Assembly: GCF_000165835.1 (NCBI RefSeq)
Contig: NC_014640.1
Span: forward strand, 310,001-374,000
DNA: 64,000 bases
Direction: 5' to 3'
DNA from: Achromobacter xylosoxidans A8
GTDB taxonomy: Bacteria; Pseudomonadota; Gammaproteobacteria; Burkholderiales; Burkholderiaceae_B
Positions 23,816 through 34,816 of the stretch are shown here, piece after piece. A model generated the notes under the pieces. The model was not told where the DNA came from, did no database searches, and saw only the letters and a program-made list of their open reading frames with translations. A program made the position numbers and the translations under genes. Numbering within the stretch: position 1 is the stretch's first letter; the number at the start of each line of letters is the position of its first letter.

Positions 23816-26800
23816 ATGGTCAACATGAATCGCCGCCAGTTCTTCAAGGTGACCGGTGCGACGCTGGCAGGCTCCAGCCTGGCTTTGCTGGGGGCTGCCC
23901 CCGGCACGGCCATGGCCGAAGTCCGCCAGTACAAGCTTGCGCGCATGACTGAAACGCGCAACACCTGTCCCTACTGTTCGGTCGCCTGTGGACTGCTGAT
24001 GTACGGCTTGGGCGACGGCTCCAAGAACGCCCGTGCCAGCATCATGCACATCGAAGGCGACCCAGACCACCCCGTCAACCGCGGCACGCTCTGTCCGAAG
24101 GGCGCTGCCCTGATCGACTTCATCCATAGCCCCAACCGACTGAAGTACCCGGAATACCGGGCGCCAGGTTCGGACAAGTGGGTACGGATGTCGTGGGACG
24201 ACGCCCTGACCCGCATCACCAAGCTCATGAAGGCCGACCGCGACGCGAACTTCGTCGAGAAGACCGCGGATGGCAAAACTGTCAACCGGTGGCTGACCAC
24301 CGGCATGCTGGCGGCCTCGGCAAGCAGCAACGAGGTCGGCTACATCACGCACAAGACCGTGCGCAGCATGGGGATACTGGCATTCGACAACCAAGCCCGT
24401 GTCTGACATGGCCCGACGGTGGCAGGTCTTGCCCCGACGTTTGGCCGTGGAGCGATGACGAACCATTGGGTCGACATCAAGAACGCGGACGTAGTACTGA
24501 TCATGGGCGGCAATGCCGCCGAGGCCCACCCTTGCGGGTTCAAATGGGTCACGGAAGCAAAAGCCCATAACAAGGCGAAGCTGATCGTCGTGGATCCGCG
24601 CTTCACGCGCTCGGCATCCGTGGCGGACTTCTACGCGCCCATACGCACCGGCACCGACATCATTTTCCTGGGCGGCGTCATCAAGTATCTGCTGGATAAG
24701 GACAAGATCCAGCACGAGTACGTGCGCAACTACACGGACTTTTCCTTCATCGTGCGCGAAGACTTCGCGTTCGACGCAGGCCTGTATTCCGGCTACGACG
24801 CCGAGAAGCGCACCTACAACAAGGCCAGCTGGGACTACGAGCGCGGCGACGACGGCTACGTCAAGACCGATCCGACGCTGGCGCACCCGCGCAGCGTCTA
24901 CCAACTGCTGAAGAAGCACTATTCGCGCTACACCGAGGACATGGTCGAGCGCGTCTGCGGCACGCCCAAGGACAAGTTCCTGAAGGTGTGCGAGATGCTG
25001 GCTTCCACCGCCACCACCAACCGCGCCGCGACCATCCTCTACGCGCTGGGCTGGACGCAGCATTCCATCGGTTCGCAGATCATCCGCACCGGCGCCATGG
25101 TGCAGCTGCTGCTGGGCAACATCGGCATCGCCGGCGGCGGCATGAATGCGCTGCGCGGGCACTCGAACATCCAGGGCCTGACCGACCTGGGCCTGATGTC
25201 GAACCTGCTGCCCGGCTACATGACCTTGCCCAACGAGCCCGAACAGGACTACGGCAAGTACATCGAGTCGCGCACGCAGAAGCCCCTGCGGCCCAACCAG
25301 CTGAGCTACTGGCAGAACTACAGCAAGTTCCACGTGAGCCTGATGAAGGCCTGGTGGGGCAAGTCCGCCACGGCCGAAAACAACTGGGCGTTCGATTACC
25401 TGCCCAAGCTGGACAAGCTCTACGACATGCTGCAGGTCTACGAGCTCATGTTCCAGGGCAAGATGAACGGCTACCTTGCCCAGGGCTTCAATCCCCTGGC
25501 CGCCGCGCCCAACAAGGCCAAGCTGAATGCCGGCTTCGCCAAGCTGAAGTTCCTGGTCATCATGGACCCGCTGGTCACCGAGACCTCCGAGTTCTGGCGC
25601 AACGCGGGCGAAGCCAACGATGTGGATCCGTCCAAGATCCAGACCGAGGTCTTCCGCCTGCCGACCACCTGTTTTGCCGAGGAAGACGGCACGCTGGTGA
25701 ACTCCGGCCGCTGGCTGCAATGGCACTGGAAGGGCGCCGAACCTCCGGGCGAGGCCAAGAGCGACATCGAGATCATGGCGCTGCTGTTCACGCGCCTGCG
25801 CAAGATGTACCAGGACGAAGGCGGCAAGTATCCCGACCCCATCGTCAACCTGTCCTGGCCGTATTCCAATCCGCAGAATCCCACTGCGGAAGAGTTGGCC
25901 AAGGAATACACGGGCAAGGCGCTAGTGGAACTGACGGATCCCAAGGATCCGTCCAAGGTGATGCGCAAGGCCGGCGAGCAATTGGCCGGCTTTGCGGAGT
26001 TGCGCGACGATGGTTCCACCATCAGCGGCTGTTGGATCTTCGCCGGCGCCTGGGGCCCCGGCGGCAACCTGATGGCGCGGCGCGACAACAGCGATCCGAC
26101 CGGCATAGGCCAGACCCTGAACTGGGCCTGGGCCTGGCCGGCCAATCGCCGCGTCCTGTACAACCGCGCGTCCTGTGACCTGACGGGCAAGCCGTTCGAC
26201 CCGCGCCGCAGCCTTGTTTCGTGGAACGGCAAGTTCTGGACCGGCGCCGACATCCCCGACTTCAAGGGCGACGAGAACCCCGACGGCGGCATGGGCCCGT
26301 TCATCATGAATCCCGAGGGCGTGGCGCGCTTCTTCGCGCGGGCGGGCATGGCCGAAGGGCCGTTCCCCGAACACTACGAACCCTTCGAGACGCCGCTGGG
26401 CTACAACCCGCTGTATCCGAAGGCCAAGGGGGTCACCAGCAATCCGGCTGCGCGGGTCTTCAAGGACGACCTGGCCGCGATGGGCACGGTGGACAAGTTC
26501 CCCTACGTGGCCACGACCTACCGCCTGACGGAGCACTTCCACTACTGGACCAAGCACGTCCGCATCAACGCGATCCTCCAGCCGGAGCAGTTCGTGGAGA
26601 TCGGCGAGGCGCTGGCCAAGGAATTGGGCATCGCCAACGGTTCGCGCGTGAAGGTGTCGTCCAACCGCGGCTACATCAAGGCGGTCGCGCTGGTCACCAA
26701 GCGCCTGCGTGCGCTGACCGTCGAGGGCAAGACGGTGCATCACGTAGGCATCCCCATCCACTGGGGCTTCGTGGGCCTGGCCAAACCCGGCTTCCTCACC

Positions 26801-26884
26801 AATACCCTGACGCCGTTCGTGGGCGACGGGAATTCCCAGACGCCGGAATTCAAGTCGTTCCTGGTGCAGGTCGAGAAGGCTTAA
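23816..26884 (+). CDS. fdnG: Formate dehydrogenase-N catalytic subunit, selenoprotein (in-frame UGA = Sec197)
   Basis: A conventional translation breaks at TGA 24404-24406, but the frame continues without loss to 26884, giving 1022 residues, close to E. coli FdnG. The context NQARV-U-HGPTV is the family's selenocysteine site. The N terminus has a twin-arginine signal (NRRQFFK). A [4Fe-4S] site follows (Cys51, Cys54, Cys58, Cys93). The rest is the bis-MGD molybdopterin fold with the C-terminal dinucleotide-binding domain. It oxidises formate in the periplasm and passes electrons to FdnH. A bacterial SECIS hairpin follows the UGA. Confidence 0.95.
24404..24436 (+). promoter_or_regulatory. Selenocysteine UGA codon and SECIS hairpin
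   Basis: Ten bases after the TGA begins a hairpin (24417-24436). Its stem is CGG plus GGCA pairing with TGCC plus CCG, with a bulged T at 24420, and its loop is GGTCT. The bulged U and the GU in the apical loop are the features SelB recognises in the E. coli fdhF element. The structure lies inside the coding sequence. Confidence 0.88.
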
Positions 26885-26894
26885 GGAGACCGTC

Positions 26895-27794
26895 ATGTCC
26901 ATGCAATCCCTAGACATCAAGCGGCGGTCCGCCACCACCACGCCGCCGCCCGGCATCCGCGAGCCCATCACGGGCTCGGTGGCCAAGCTGATCGACGTCT
27001 CCAAGTGCATCGGCTGCAAAGCCTGCCAAAGCGCCTGTATGGAATGGAACGATCTGCGCGACGAGATCGGCACCAACGTGGGCGTCTATGACAATCCGGC
27101 CGACCTGACCGAGCATTCCTGGACGGTCATGCGCTTCTCCGAATACGAGAATCCGCAAGGCGACCTGGAATGGCTGATCCGCAAGGACGGCTGCATGCAC
27201 TGCGAGGACCCAGGCTGCCTGAAGGCCTGTCCCTCGCCGGGCGCCATCATCCAGTACACCAACGGCATCGTGGATTTCCACGAAGAGAACTGCATCGGCT
27301 GCGGCTACTGCATCACCGGCTGTCCGTTCAACGTGCCGCGCATCTCCAAGAAGGACCACAAGGCGTACAAGTGCACCCTGTGTTCCGACCGCGTGGCCGT
27401 CGGCCAGGAACCGGCCTGCGTCAAGGCCTGTCCCACCGGCGCCATCGTCTTCGGCACCAAGGAAGACATGACGCAGCACGCCGAGGAACGGATCGTCGAC
27501 CTCAAGTCACGCGGCTTCGACAAGGCAGGCTTGTACGACCCGCAGGGCGTGGGCGGCACCCACGTCATGTATGTGCTGCATCACGCCGACCAGCCGGGGC
27601 TGTATCACGGGCTGCCCAAGGACCCGCAGATCAGTCCTATGGTTTCGCTATGGAAGGGCCTGTCCAAACCCGTGGGCGTGGCCGTGATGGCCCTGACCGC
27701 GCTGGCGGGCTTCTTCCACTACGCCCGCGTTGGCCGCAACGAGGTGTCCGAGGAAGACGAACGCCGTGCCGAAGAGGAGGTGCGCCATGAGTGA
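26895..27794 (+). CDS. fdnH: Formate dehydrogenase-N iron-sulfur subunit
   Basis: 299 residues with four [4Fe-4S] cysteine groups, including [37 protein letters not shown] and CTLCSDR with CVKACP. A single membrane helix near the C terminus ([17 protein letters not shown]) anchors the domain on the periplasmic side. It carries electrons from the catalytic subunit to the cytochrome subunit. It begins 10 bases after fdnG and overlaps fdnI by eight bases. Confidence 0.95.
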   Translation: MSMQSLDIKRRSATTTPPPGIREPITGSVAKLIDVSKCIGCKACQSACMEWNDLRDEIGTNVGVYDNPADLTEHSWTVMRFSEYENPQGDLEWLIRKDGCMHCEDPGCLKACPSPGAIIQYTNGIVDFHEENCIGCGYCITGCPFNVPRISKKDHKAYKCTLCSDRVAVGQEPACVKACPTGAIVFGTKEDMTQHAEERIVDLKSRGFDKAGLYDPQGVGGTHVMYVLHHADQPGLYHGLPKDPQISPMVSLWKGLSKPVGVAVMALTALAGFFHYARVGRNEVSEEDERRAEEEVRHE

Positions 27795-28419
27795 AGACCG
27801 CCACTACCGCCGGATCAAGCGCTATACGCCGGGCGAACGCACCAACCACTGGATCATCGCTTTCACGTTCATCCTGTTGGCGCTGTCCGGGCTGGCGCTG
27901 TTCCATCCGTCCATGTACTGGCTGACCAACCTGTTCGGAGGCGGCCCCTGGACGCGCATCCTGCATCCCTTCATCGGGGTGGTGATGTTCGCCTGCTTCG
28001 TCGTGTTCGCCGGCCACATGTGGCGGCACAACCTCATGACGAAGGCCGACCGCCAGTGGATGCGGCAACTGAACGACGTGGTCGAGAACCGCGAGGAAAA
28101 GCTGCCCGAAGTCGGCAAGTACAATGCCGGCCAGAAGCTGCTGTTCTATGTGCTGATCCTGTGCATGCTGGGCCTGTTCGCCAGCGGCATCGTGATCTGG
28201 CGCGAGTACTTCGCGTTTTATTTCCCGATCTGGGTCGTCCGCGCCGCTTCGGTGCTGCATGCCGTCAGCGCACTGGTGCTGATCTGCGCCATCATCGTGC
28301 ACATTTACGCGGCGATCTGGGTCAAGGGTTCCTTGACCGCGATGCTGCGCGGGTATGTCACGGCGGGCTGGGCGTGGAAGCATCACCGAGCCTGGTTCCG
28401 GGAACAAATCAGAAAATAA
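27787..28419 (+). CDS. fdnI: Formate dehydrogenase-N cytochrome b556 subunit
   Basis: 210 residues from the ATG at 27787, overlapping the end of fdnH. It has four membrane helices and heme-ligand-type histidines ([37 protein letters not shown]). It transfers electrons from formate to the quinone pool. The start [20 protein letters not shown] is the usual cytoplasmic N terminus of the family. Confidence 0.93.
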   Translation: MSEDRHYRRIKRYTPGERTNHWIIAFTFILLALSGLALFHPSMYWLTNLFGGGPWTRILHPFIGVVMFACFVVFAGHMWRHNLMTKADRQWMRQLNDVVENREEKLPEVGKYNAGQKLLFYVLILCMLGLFASGIVIWREYFAFYFPIWVVRAASVLHAVSALVLICAIIVHIYAAIWVKGSLTAMLRGYVTAGWAWKHHRAWFREQIRK

Positions 28420-28430
28420 AAAGGGAAGAA

Positions 28431-28496
28431 GGGCCCCCACGGCACGCGCACTGCGTGCGTGCCGCTTGCTCTGCGGCAAATGGGGCCTTCTCCCGG
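28431..28496. repeat. Hairpin-rich element, possible diverged relative of the dispersed repeat
   Basis: GGCCCC (28432-28437) can pair with GGGGCC about 50 bases on, and the inner GGCACGC...GTGCC part also folds. It shares GCCCCCACG and GCTTGCT with the repeats at 19529 and 42441 but differs elsewhere. It lies in the 153-base gap between fdnI and fdhE. It may act as a weak terminator or processing site. Confidence 0.4.
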
Positions 28497-28572
28497 CCCT
28501 CACATACCCGCCCAACGGCTGCTATCCTTCTCCTTGAAGGCTGGCAGCCGTGTTTTTTATCTGGAGACGCAA

Positions 28573-29505
28573 GTGCAGCGAATTCTTCCGCGCGGCGAGA
28601 TCGAAGCGCTAGACCACAACCGCATCCCCCGTGTCAGCCTGCCGGAACGCGGGTCGGTGTTCGCCATGCGCGCGGCCCGGTTGCGGCAGCTGGCGGCGGA
28701 CAGCCCGGTAGCCGACTACCTGCTGCTGATGGCGCATCTGGTCGACGCCCAGCACCGCGCCTTGCAGGATTGCGCAGCGCCCGAAGCGTCCGAAGAACGC
28801 ATTTCGCTGGCGCAGGCGCATGGCATGCCGCCCCTGCAGGCGGTGGGCTGGCCGCGCGATCCCCTGTGGCGCGGCATACTGGGCCAACTGATAGACCACG
28901 TGGCCGGCGTCAAGGACGTGCCGGCTGAGGCCGTCGAGGTCTGCGCCACCTTGCGCCGCGCGCTGGCCGAGAACCCGGAGTCGCTGGAGGACTTGGCCGA
29001 GGCCGTGCTGTCCGAACAGGACCAGGGCGTCGACGGCGCCGCGGCGCCTTTCGTGATGGCGGCCTTGCAGGTCTATTGGACCGACCTGGCCAGCCGTTTC
29101 GATGAAAAGCAGCTGCCGGTGGCCAGTCCCTTCGGCGTCTGTCCGGTGTGCGCCAGCCTGCCGGTGGCCAGCGTGGTGCGCGTGGGCGGGCAGTTCGAAG
29201 GCTACCGCTACCTGTGCTGCAGCCTGTGCGCGACCCAATGGCACATGGTGCGGGTGAAGTGTTCGCACTGCGAAGACGTGGAGTCGGTGGCCTACCAGGC
29301 CATCGAAGGCCGCACGCCCGCCATCAAGGCCGAAACCTGCGACCACTGCCATACCTACCGCAAGATCTTCTACCAGGACAAGGACCTGCAGGTGGAGCCC
29401 GTGGCCGACGACCTGGCCAGCCTGATGCTGGACGTGCTGGTCGGCGAGGCCGGCTATTCGCGGGCCAGCGGCAATCCGCTGCTGTGGCACGGATCGGAGG
29501 AATAG
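28573..29505 (+). CDS. fdhE: Formate dehydrogenase accessory protein
   Basis: 310 residues from the GTG at 28573, with GGAG six bases upstream. Four CxxC pairs are visible in the C-terminal half (Cys190/193, Cys216/219, Cys230/233, Cys256/259). They form the rubredoxin-like metal site of FdhE, which helps formate dehydrogenase assemble or interact with the Tat pathway. It is followed immediately by selA with only two bases between stop and start. Confidence 0.92.
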   Translation: MQRILPRGEIEALDHNRIPRVSLPERGSVFAMRAARLRQLAADSPVADYLLLMAHLVDAQHRALQDCAAPEASEERISLAQAHGMPPLQAVGWPRDPLWRGILGQLIDHVAGVKDVPAEAVEVCATLRRALAENPESLEDLAEAVLSEQDQGVDGAAAPFVMAALQVYWTDLASRFDEKQLPVASPFGVCPVCASLPVASVVRVGGQFEGYRYLCCSLCATQWHMVRVKCSHCEDVESVAYQAIEGRTPAIKAETCDHCHTYRKIFYQDKDLQVEPVADDLASLMLDVLVGEAGYSRASGNPLLWHGSEE

Positions 29506-29506
29506 C

Positions 29507-30943
29507 ATGGCTGCGCATACGCCCGATGGCGGCGCGGCCGCGGTCTCCGACATTCCTTCCCTGGACCGGCTGCTGAACGCGCCGGGCATGCAAGCCGCGC
29601 TGGACCAGCATGGCAGGACCCAGGTGGTGGCGGCCCTGCGCCGCGACCTGGACGCGATGCGCGAGCGCGCGCGGGCCGGCGGGCTGCCGCGCCAGGAACT
29701 CGATGCCGATGCCGTGGCGTCGCGCGTGGCCGCGGCCTTGGCCCGCGCCGCCGAGCCGAAGTTGCGGGCGGTGTACAACCTGACCGGCACCGTGCTGCAC
29801 ACCAATCTGGGCCGGGCGCTGCTGCCCGACGAGGCGGTGGCCTCGGTGCTGCGCGCGCTCACGACTCCCGCCAATCTGGAATTCGATCTGGACACCGGCG
29901 GGCGCGGCGACCGCGACGACCTGATCGACGACCTGCTATGCGAACTGACGGGGGCCGAGGCCGCCACCGTCGTCAACAACAACGCCGCGGCCGTGCTGCT
30001 GATGTTGAACGCGCTGGCTGACCGGCGCGAAGTGGTGGTGTCGCGCGGCGAACTGGTCGAGATCGGCGGCGCGTTCCGCATCCCCGACATCATGAAGCGC
30101 GCCGGCGCCAAGCTGGTCGAAGTCGGCACCACCAATCGCACCCACGCCGCCGACTATGAAAATGCCATCGGCCCGCGCACGGCGATGCTGATGAAGGTGC
30201 ATTGCAGCAACTATGCGGTCACCGGTTTCACCAAAAGCGTGAGCGTGGCCGAAGTGGCGGCCCTGGCGCATGCGCGCGGCCTGCCGGCCACCGTGGACCT
30301 GGGCAGCGGCACGCTGGTTGACCTGACGCAATTCGGCCTGCCCAAGGAAGACACCGTGCGCGAGACCATCGCGGCCGGCGCCGACCTGGTCACCTTCAGC
30401 GGCGACAAGCTGCTGGGCGGTCCGCAGGCTGGCTTGCTGGTGGGCAGCAAGGATCTGATCCGCAAGATCAAGAAGAACCCGCTGAAGCGCGCCTTGCGCG
30501 TCAGCAAGCTGACCCTGGCGGCGCTGGAGCCGGTGCTGGGCCTGTATCGCGCGCCGGAATTCCTGGCCCAGCGGCTGACCACGCTGCGCCTGCTGACCCG
30601 TCCGCAACGCGACATCCAGCCGCAGGCCGAACGTCTGCGCGGCGCTCTGGCGCACGCGGCGGGCGAGCCGTACGCGGTCGAAGCCGTGCCCATGTTCAGC
30701 CAGATCGGCAGCGGCGCCTTGCCGGTGGATCAATTGCCCAGCTACGGCTTGGCCGTGCGCTACACCGGCAGCGGCCGCGCGGGACGCCATCTGGACAAGC
30801 TGGAGACGCGGCTGCGCCGCCTGCCCGTGCCCGTGATCGGCCGCATCGCCGACGACGCCTTGTGGCTGGACCTGCGCTGCCTGGAAGCGCGCGACGAAGC
30901 GGACTTTGCCGCGCAGCTGGCGCATCTGGCGGAGCAGGCATGA
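29507..30943 (+). CDS. selA: L-seryl-tRNA(Sec) selenium transferase
   Basis: A 478-residue PLP enzyme with the Schiff-base lysine in [13 protein letters not shown] (Lys301), the N-terminal domain for tRNA binding (about residues 1-75) and [18 protein letters not shown]. It converts seryl-tRNA(Sec) to selenocysteyl-tRNA using selenophosphate from SelD. It overlaps selB by four bases (ATGA), which indicates translational coupling. Confidence 0.95.
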   Translation: MAAHTPDGGAAAVSDIPSLDRLLNAPGMQAALDQHGRTQVVAALRRDLDAMRERARAGGLPRQELDADAVASRVAAALARAAEPKLRAVYNLTGTVLHTNLGRALLPDEAVASVLRALTTPANLEFDLDTGGRGDRDDLIDDLLCELTGAEAATVVNNNAAAVLLMLNALADRREVVVSRGELVEIGGAFRIPDIMKRAGAKLVEVGTTNRTHAADYENAIGPRTAMLMKVHCSNYAVTGFTKSVSVAEVAALAHARGLPATVDLGSGTLVDLTQFGLPKEDTVRETIAAGADLVTFSGDKLLGGPQAGLLVGSKDLIRKIKKNPLKRALRVSKLTLAALEPVLGLYRAPEFLAQRLTTLRLLTRPQRDIQPQAERLRGALAHAAGEPYAVEAVPMFSQIGSGALPVDQLPSYGLAVRYTGSGRAGRHLDKLETRLRRLPVPVIGRIADDALWLDLRCLEARDEADFAAQLAHLAEQA

Positions 30944-32874
30944 TCATCGGCACCGCCGGCCATATCGACCATGGCAAGACCACGCTGGTGCGGGCGCTGA
31001 CCGGCGTCGACACCGACAGGCTCAAGGAAGAGAAAGCGCGCGGGATTTCGATCGAGCTGGGCTACGCCTACACGCCCTTGCCCAACGGCGACGTGCTGGG
31101 CTTCATCGACGTGCCTGGCCACGAGAAGCTGGTGCACACCATGGCGGCCGGCGCCAGCGGCATCGATTTCGGCCTGCTGGTGGTGGCGGCGGACGACGGC
31201 GTCATGCCGCAGACGCGCGAGCACCTGGCCATCCTGGCCTTGCTGGGCGTGGCGCGCGGCGCGGTGGCGCTGACCAAGACCGACCGAGCCGACGCCGCGC
31301 GGCTGCAGGCGGTGCGCGCCGAGATCGCGGAGCTTGCCGCTGGCACCTTTCTGCAGGACGCGCCGTTGTACGCGGTGTGCGCGTCGCAGTCTGGCGATGC
31401 GGGCGTGGCGGAACTGAAAGCGCACCTGGACGCCCAGGCGCAGACCATGCGCCGCCGTGATGGCGCCGGCCTGTTCCGACTGGCTGTCGACCGCGTGTTC
31501 ACCCTCGCTGGCCACGGCACGGTAGTGACGGGCACGGCCCATGCCGGGCTGGCCCGCGCCGGCGACGAAGCGGCCGATCTGCGGCTGATGCCCGCCGGCA
31601 CGCGCGTGCGGGTACGCAGCATCCACGCCCAGAACCAGCCCAGCGAGACCGGCGCGGCCGGCCAGCGCTGCGCCTTGAATCTCGCGGGCATGGACAAGAA
31701 CGCCATTGCCCGCGGCGACTGGATCGCGGATGCGCGCTGCTTCCTGCCGTCGCGCCATGTCGATGTGGCGCTGACGCTGCTGGCATCTGCCGATGCGCCG
31801 GTGCGCGCCTGGGCGCCGCTGCACGTGCACATCGGCGCGGCGCGCCACGTCGCGCATGTGGTGCCGCTAAGCGCGGAGTCGTTGGCGCCGGGGCAGTCCG
31901 GCTGGGTGCAGCTGGTGTTCGACGAACCGGTCTGCGTCATGCCGGGCGACCGTTATATCGTGCGCAACGCGCAGGCCACGCGCACGGTGGGCGGCGGCCG
32001 GGTACTGGATCCGAACGCGCCAGACCGCAAGCGCCGTTCCGCCGCGCGCATGCAGTGGCTGCAGGCTATGTCGTCCATGCTGGACGGCGCCGGCCTGCAT
32101 CCGGTGCTGGAGCATGCCGCGCTGGGCCTGGACGAAGACGCCTTGCAGCGACTGACCGGTCGGCCCATGGCTGAAATCCCCGCGCCGCATGGCGCGCTAT
32201 GGCTGGAGGCGCGCACGCCGCAGGCGCCGCGTACCCTGATTCTTGCGGCCCATTGGGACGCAATGCGCGTCCGCGTGGAGCAGGCGCTGGCGGCGTTCCA
32301 CCAAGGCGCGCCCGACGAGCCGGGGCCGGACGGCTCGCGCCTGCGCCGCATGGCCATGCCCGTCGGCCCGGATGCGCTGTGGCTGGCGGTGCTGGACGAT
32401 CTGCAGCGCGACGGCCGCATCGTGCGCAACGGCCCCTGGCTGCATCTGCCCGGCCATACCGCGACCCTGGCGCCCGACGAGTCGGCGCTGGCCGAGCGCC
32501 TGCTGCCCCTGCTGGCGGCCGGCGCCTTCGACCCACCCTGGGTGCGCGACCTGGCCCGTACGCTGGGCGAGCCCGAGGACCGCGTGCGGCAGCTGCTGCG
32601 CAAGCTCTTGCGGCGCGGCGAAGTGGCCCAGGTGGTGAAGGACTTGTTCTATCACCGCGATCAGGTGGCCGGGCTGGCGGCGCTGGCGCAAGGCCTGACG
32701 GCGCAGCCGGCAGGCTTGAACGCCGCAGCGTTCCGTGACGCCACCGGCCTGGGCAGGAAACGCGCGATCCAGATCCTGGAGTTCTTCGACCGCGTGGGCT
32801 ACACCCGGCGGGTGCGCGATGCGCACGTGCTGCGCCAGGAAAGCGCCTACGGCAGCACGCGCCTGACGCAGTAA
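30940..32874 (+). CDS. selB: Selenocysteine-specific elongation factor
   Basis: A 644-residue EF-Tu-like GTPase. G1 is GHIDHGKTT (residues 7-15), G3 is DVPGHEK and G4 is TKTD. Domains 2 and 3 follow, then a C-terminal half of winged helices that bind the SECIS hairpin (from about residue 400). It delivers Sec-tRNA to UGA in fdnG. The tRNA-Sec gene starts 23 bases after its stop, so they could share a transcript. Confidence 0.95.
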   Translation: MIIGTAGHIDHGKTTLVRALTGVDTDRLKEEKARGISIELGYAYTPLPNGDVLGFIDVPGHEKLVHTMAAGASGIDFGLLVVAADDGVMPQTREHLAILALLGVARGAVALTKTDRADAARLQAVRAEIAELAAGTFLQDAPLYAVCASQSGDAGVAELKAHLDAQAQTMRRRDGAGLFRLAVDRVFTLAGHGTVVTGTAHAGLARAGDEAADLRLMPAGTRVRVRSIHAQNQPSETGAAGQRCALNLAGMDKNAIARGDWIADARCFLPSRHVDVALTLLASADAPVRAWAPLHVHIGAARHVAHVVPLSAESLAPGQSGWVQLVFDEPVCVMPGDRYIVRNAQATRTVGGGRVLDPNAPDRKRRSAARMQWLQAMSSMLDGAGLHPVLEHAALGLDEDALQRLTGRPMAEIPAPHGALWLEARTPQAPRTLILAAHWDAMRVRVEQALAAFHQGAPDEPGPDGSRLRRMAMPVGPDALWLAVLDDLQRDGRIVRNGPWLHLPGHTATLAPDESALAERLLPLLAAGAFDPPWVRDLARTLGEPEDRVRQLLRKLLRRGEVAQVVKDLFYHRDQVAGLAALAQGLTAQPAGLNAAAFRDATGLGRKRAIQILEFFDRVGYTRRVRDAHVLRQESAYGSTRLTQ

Positions 32875-32897
32875 CCGGTATCATGAGCGGCCACCAT

Positions 32898-32993
32898 GGA
32901 AGGCATTCGTGCCCGGTGGCACGGCTGGGCTTCAAACCCAGTTGGGGACGTCAGACGTTCCCAGGTAGGTTCGACTCCTGCTGCCTTCCGCCA
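32898..32993 (+). tRNA. selC: tRNA-Sec (anticodon UCA)
   Basis: The acceptor stem is GGAAGGCA at the 5' end and TGCCTTCC followed by G and an encoded CCA. The anticodon arm CTGGG-CTTCAAA-CCCAG carries TCA at 32932-32934. The long variable arm (TTGGGGACGTCAGACGTTCCCAG) and the eight-base-pair acceptor stem are specific to tRNA-Sec. Total length is 96 bases. No integrase or attachment-site duplication follows, although selC is a common insertion target. Confidence 0.95.
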
Positions 32994-33015
32994 TCCTTCT
33001 CGCGGCGCCCGCGGG

Positions 33016-33555
33016 CTAGGCCCGCAGCAGCCCCGTCACCACGCCGCCCACGCGGTCCGATTTCCAGTCCAGTTGCCCCAGGTGCCAATATCGGATGGAT
33101 CCGCCGCGATCCACCAGATAGTTCGCGGGCAGCCCGACCGCGTCCCATTGTTTCGACACCGTGCTGTTCCTGTCATGCAGCACGGTGCCGGCGACCGGCC
33201 ACTTCGCCAGGAAGGTGCTGATCTTGGCCGCCGAATCGCCGACGTTCACCGCCACCAGGCGCAAGCCTTCCTCGCGATGGCGCTTGGCCATGGCGGACAT
33301 GATGGGGATTTCGTCACGGCAGGGCTCGCACGAGGTGGCCCAGAAACTGACGATGAGCACATTGCCGCGCCAGGAGGAGAGCTTTTTCTCGCGGCCGGAT
33401 AGGTCGGGCAAGGCCAGGGGCGGGGTGGCTGAGGTCCAGGGAGCCCAGTCCGGACCGGTGGCCTTCTTGAGCGCATCGTCGCTGGCGGCCCGGACAAACC
33501 AGGGCAGGGCCGCCAGCGACAGGCCGGACTGCAGGAGTAGGCGGCGGCTGATCAT
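33016..33555 (-). CDS. TlpA/ResA-like periplasmic thioredoxin
   Basis: 179 residues with an N-terminal RR-containing signal (ISRRLLLQSGLSLAALPW) and a thioredoxin-fold domain with CEPC active site (Cys76, Cys79) in SFWATSCEPCRDE. Other family features are LIVSFW, VNVGDSAAKI and LPANYLVDRGG. It acts as a thiol-disulfide reductant for cytochrome or other periplasmic protein maturation. It is 21 bases downstream of the transglutaminase-like gene on the same strand, so the two form an operon. Confidence 0.88.
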   Translation of the reverse strand: MISRRLLLQSGLSLAALPWFVRAASDDALKKATGPDWAPWTSATPPLALPDLSGREKKLSSWRGNVLIVSFWATSCEPCRDEIPIMSAMAKRHREEGLRLVAVNVGDSAAKISTFLAKWPVAGTVLHDRNSTVSKQWDAVGLPANYLVDRGGSIRYWHLGQLDWKSDRVGGVVTGLLRA

Positions 33556-33576
33556 GGCGGGTCCCCTGGGTTGGAC

Positions 33577-34677
33577 TCAGATGGCAATCGGCTTGGCGAT
33601 GAGCTTGTAGCTGAAGCTGTCGGGATCCAGGCTGTCCAACCGGCCGGCCGCGGTTTCCCCGTTGGGATACATCAGGAAAGGCACGGGGCCATGGGCGGCG
33701 CCGGGCAGGACCACGTCGTGGCCATGGTTGTAGGCCACCCAGTTCATCTCCCAGGCGCCGAACAGCATGACGCGCGCGGCGCGCACCTTGGCGTTGGTCA
33801 GCGGCAGCTCGCCGGGAGGCTCTTCCAGCATGACCTTGCGCACGTCGGCCGGGTCCACGGGCACCCAGCCGTAGCCGGCGGCATAGAACTCGGCGCGGCA
33901 GTGCTGCGCCTTGGTGACGTCGCCCGCCTTGCCCAGGCTTTTGTAGCCGAACTCGGAGTCCGCCACGCGCAGGCCGTAGGCGTCGCGGGCGGGTATGCCG
34001 GCGGCGCGGGCCAGCGCGACGAACAGGGAGTTGATGTCGGCGCATTTGCCGTTCAGATCGTTGGCCGTGAGCATGTATCGCACGTCGCCCACGCCGCAGC
34101 CCCGGGTGGACGCGGTCCTGCAGGTCTTCTCGACGACCCATTCGTAGATGGCGCGGGCCTGCGCCAGATCGCCGCGATGGCCGCGGGTGATCTGGTCGGC
34201 AGTGCTCTTGACGATGCCGTCGGTGGGCAGCAACGCGGTGGGCTGCAGGAATTCGCGCAGCGCCGCCGCGCTTTCCTGCGGGATGCCGGCAGCGGGAGGC
34301 TGGCTCAGGTCCACCCGCCGGTTGCGGGTCTGGAAGCGGCTGGTGACGGTGACCCTGCGTGGCGCTTGCGCATCCGGCCATTGCACGGCCAGCATCTGCA
34401 CGCCATAGCCGGGCGCCTGCGTCAGCTGCGCGCTGCCGCCGCCGCTGACCTGCCAGCTGCTTTGCGCGCCGCGCTGGTAGGCGGTGTCCGTGGCGTAGGG
34501 AACCGGAATCCAGATGCGCGCATGCGCGCCCGGGTCCTGCACGGTAATGTCGGTGGTCAGTTCGAAGGCGCGCCAGTCGGCGCTGACGGGGGCGAGATCC
34601 GCGCGCGCCGCCCTGGGCAGTGCCGCGTTGGCGGCGCACAGGGCGCCCGAGAAACGGAGAAAATGTCGGCGATCCAT
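33577..34677 (-). CDS. Transglutaminase-like protein with probable Tat signal
   Basis: 366 residues from the ATG at 34677, with GAGGG upstream; a longer frame to 34746 lacks a ribosome site. The signal DRRHFLRFSGALCAANAAL has the RRxFLRF pattern of Tat substrates. The catalytic Cys lies in LNGKCADINSLFVALARAAG, with His in AQHCRAEFYAAGY and Asp in VPVDPAD. That is the Cys-His-Asp set of the transglutaminase-like protease fold. An extra Cys next to the His (QHC) is unusual. It acts outside the cytoplasm; the substrate is unknown. Confidence 0.87.
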   Translation of the reverse strand: MDRRHFLRFSGALCAANAALPRAARADLAPVSADWRAFELTTDITVQDPGAHARIWIPVPYATDTAYQRGAQSSWQVSGGGSAQLTQAPGYGVQMLAVQWPDAQAPRRVTVTSRFQTRNRRVDLSQPPAAGIPQESAAALREFLQPTALLPTDGIVKSTADQITRGHRGDLAQARAIYEWVVEKTCRTASTRGCGVGDVRYMLTANDLNGKCADINSLFVALARAAGIPARDAYGLRVADSEFGYKSLGKAGDVTKAQHCRAEFYAAGYGWVPVDPADVRKVMLEEPPGELPLTNAKVRAARVMLFGAWEMNWVAYNHGHDVVLPGAAHGPVPFLMYPNGETAAGRLDSLDPDSFSYKLIAKPIAI

Positions 34678-34816
34678 GTAGCCCTCACTCACGGTGAAGA
34701 TTGGCTGTCGGTGCGCCCGGGGCCGGGCGGCCGTCCGTTGCTGCATGCTGCCGGATCATCATAGGGCCAATCCCGGGGGCGGTGCTATCCTTTTCCACTG
34801 ACCAATGGAGATTCAG

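Noticed and set aside
23795..25726. 643-residue open frame on the minus strand
   Set aside because: It is antisense to fdnG, has no domain pattern and has shadow-type composition.
24419..26884. Separate gene for a formate dehydrogenase alpha subunit lacking its N terminus
   Set aside because: It is the part of fdnG after the selenocysteine codon. The upstream frame joins it in phase, with a SECIS element at the junction.
28431..28496. Intrinsic terminator of the fdn operon
   Set aside because: It folds well, but no T run follows, and the fdhE-sel genes downstream continue on the same strand. It is listed as a repeat-like hairpin.
32994..33020. Integration site of a genomic island at selC
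   Set aside because: There is no integrase, no duplicated tRNA end and no composition change. The neighbouring genes look like normal chromosome.
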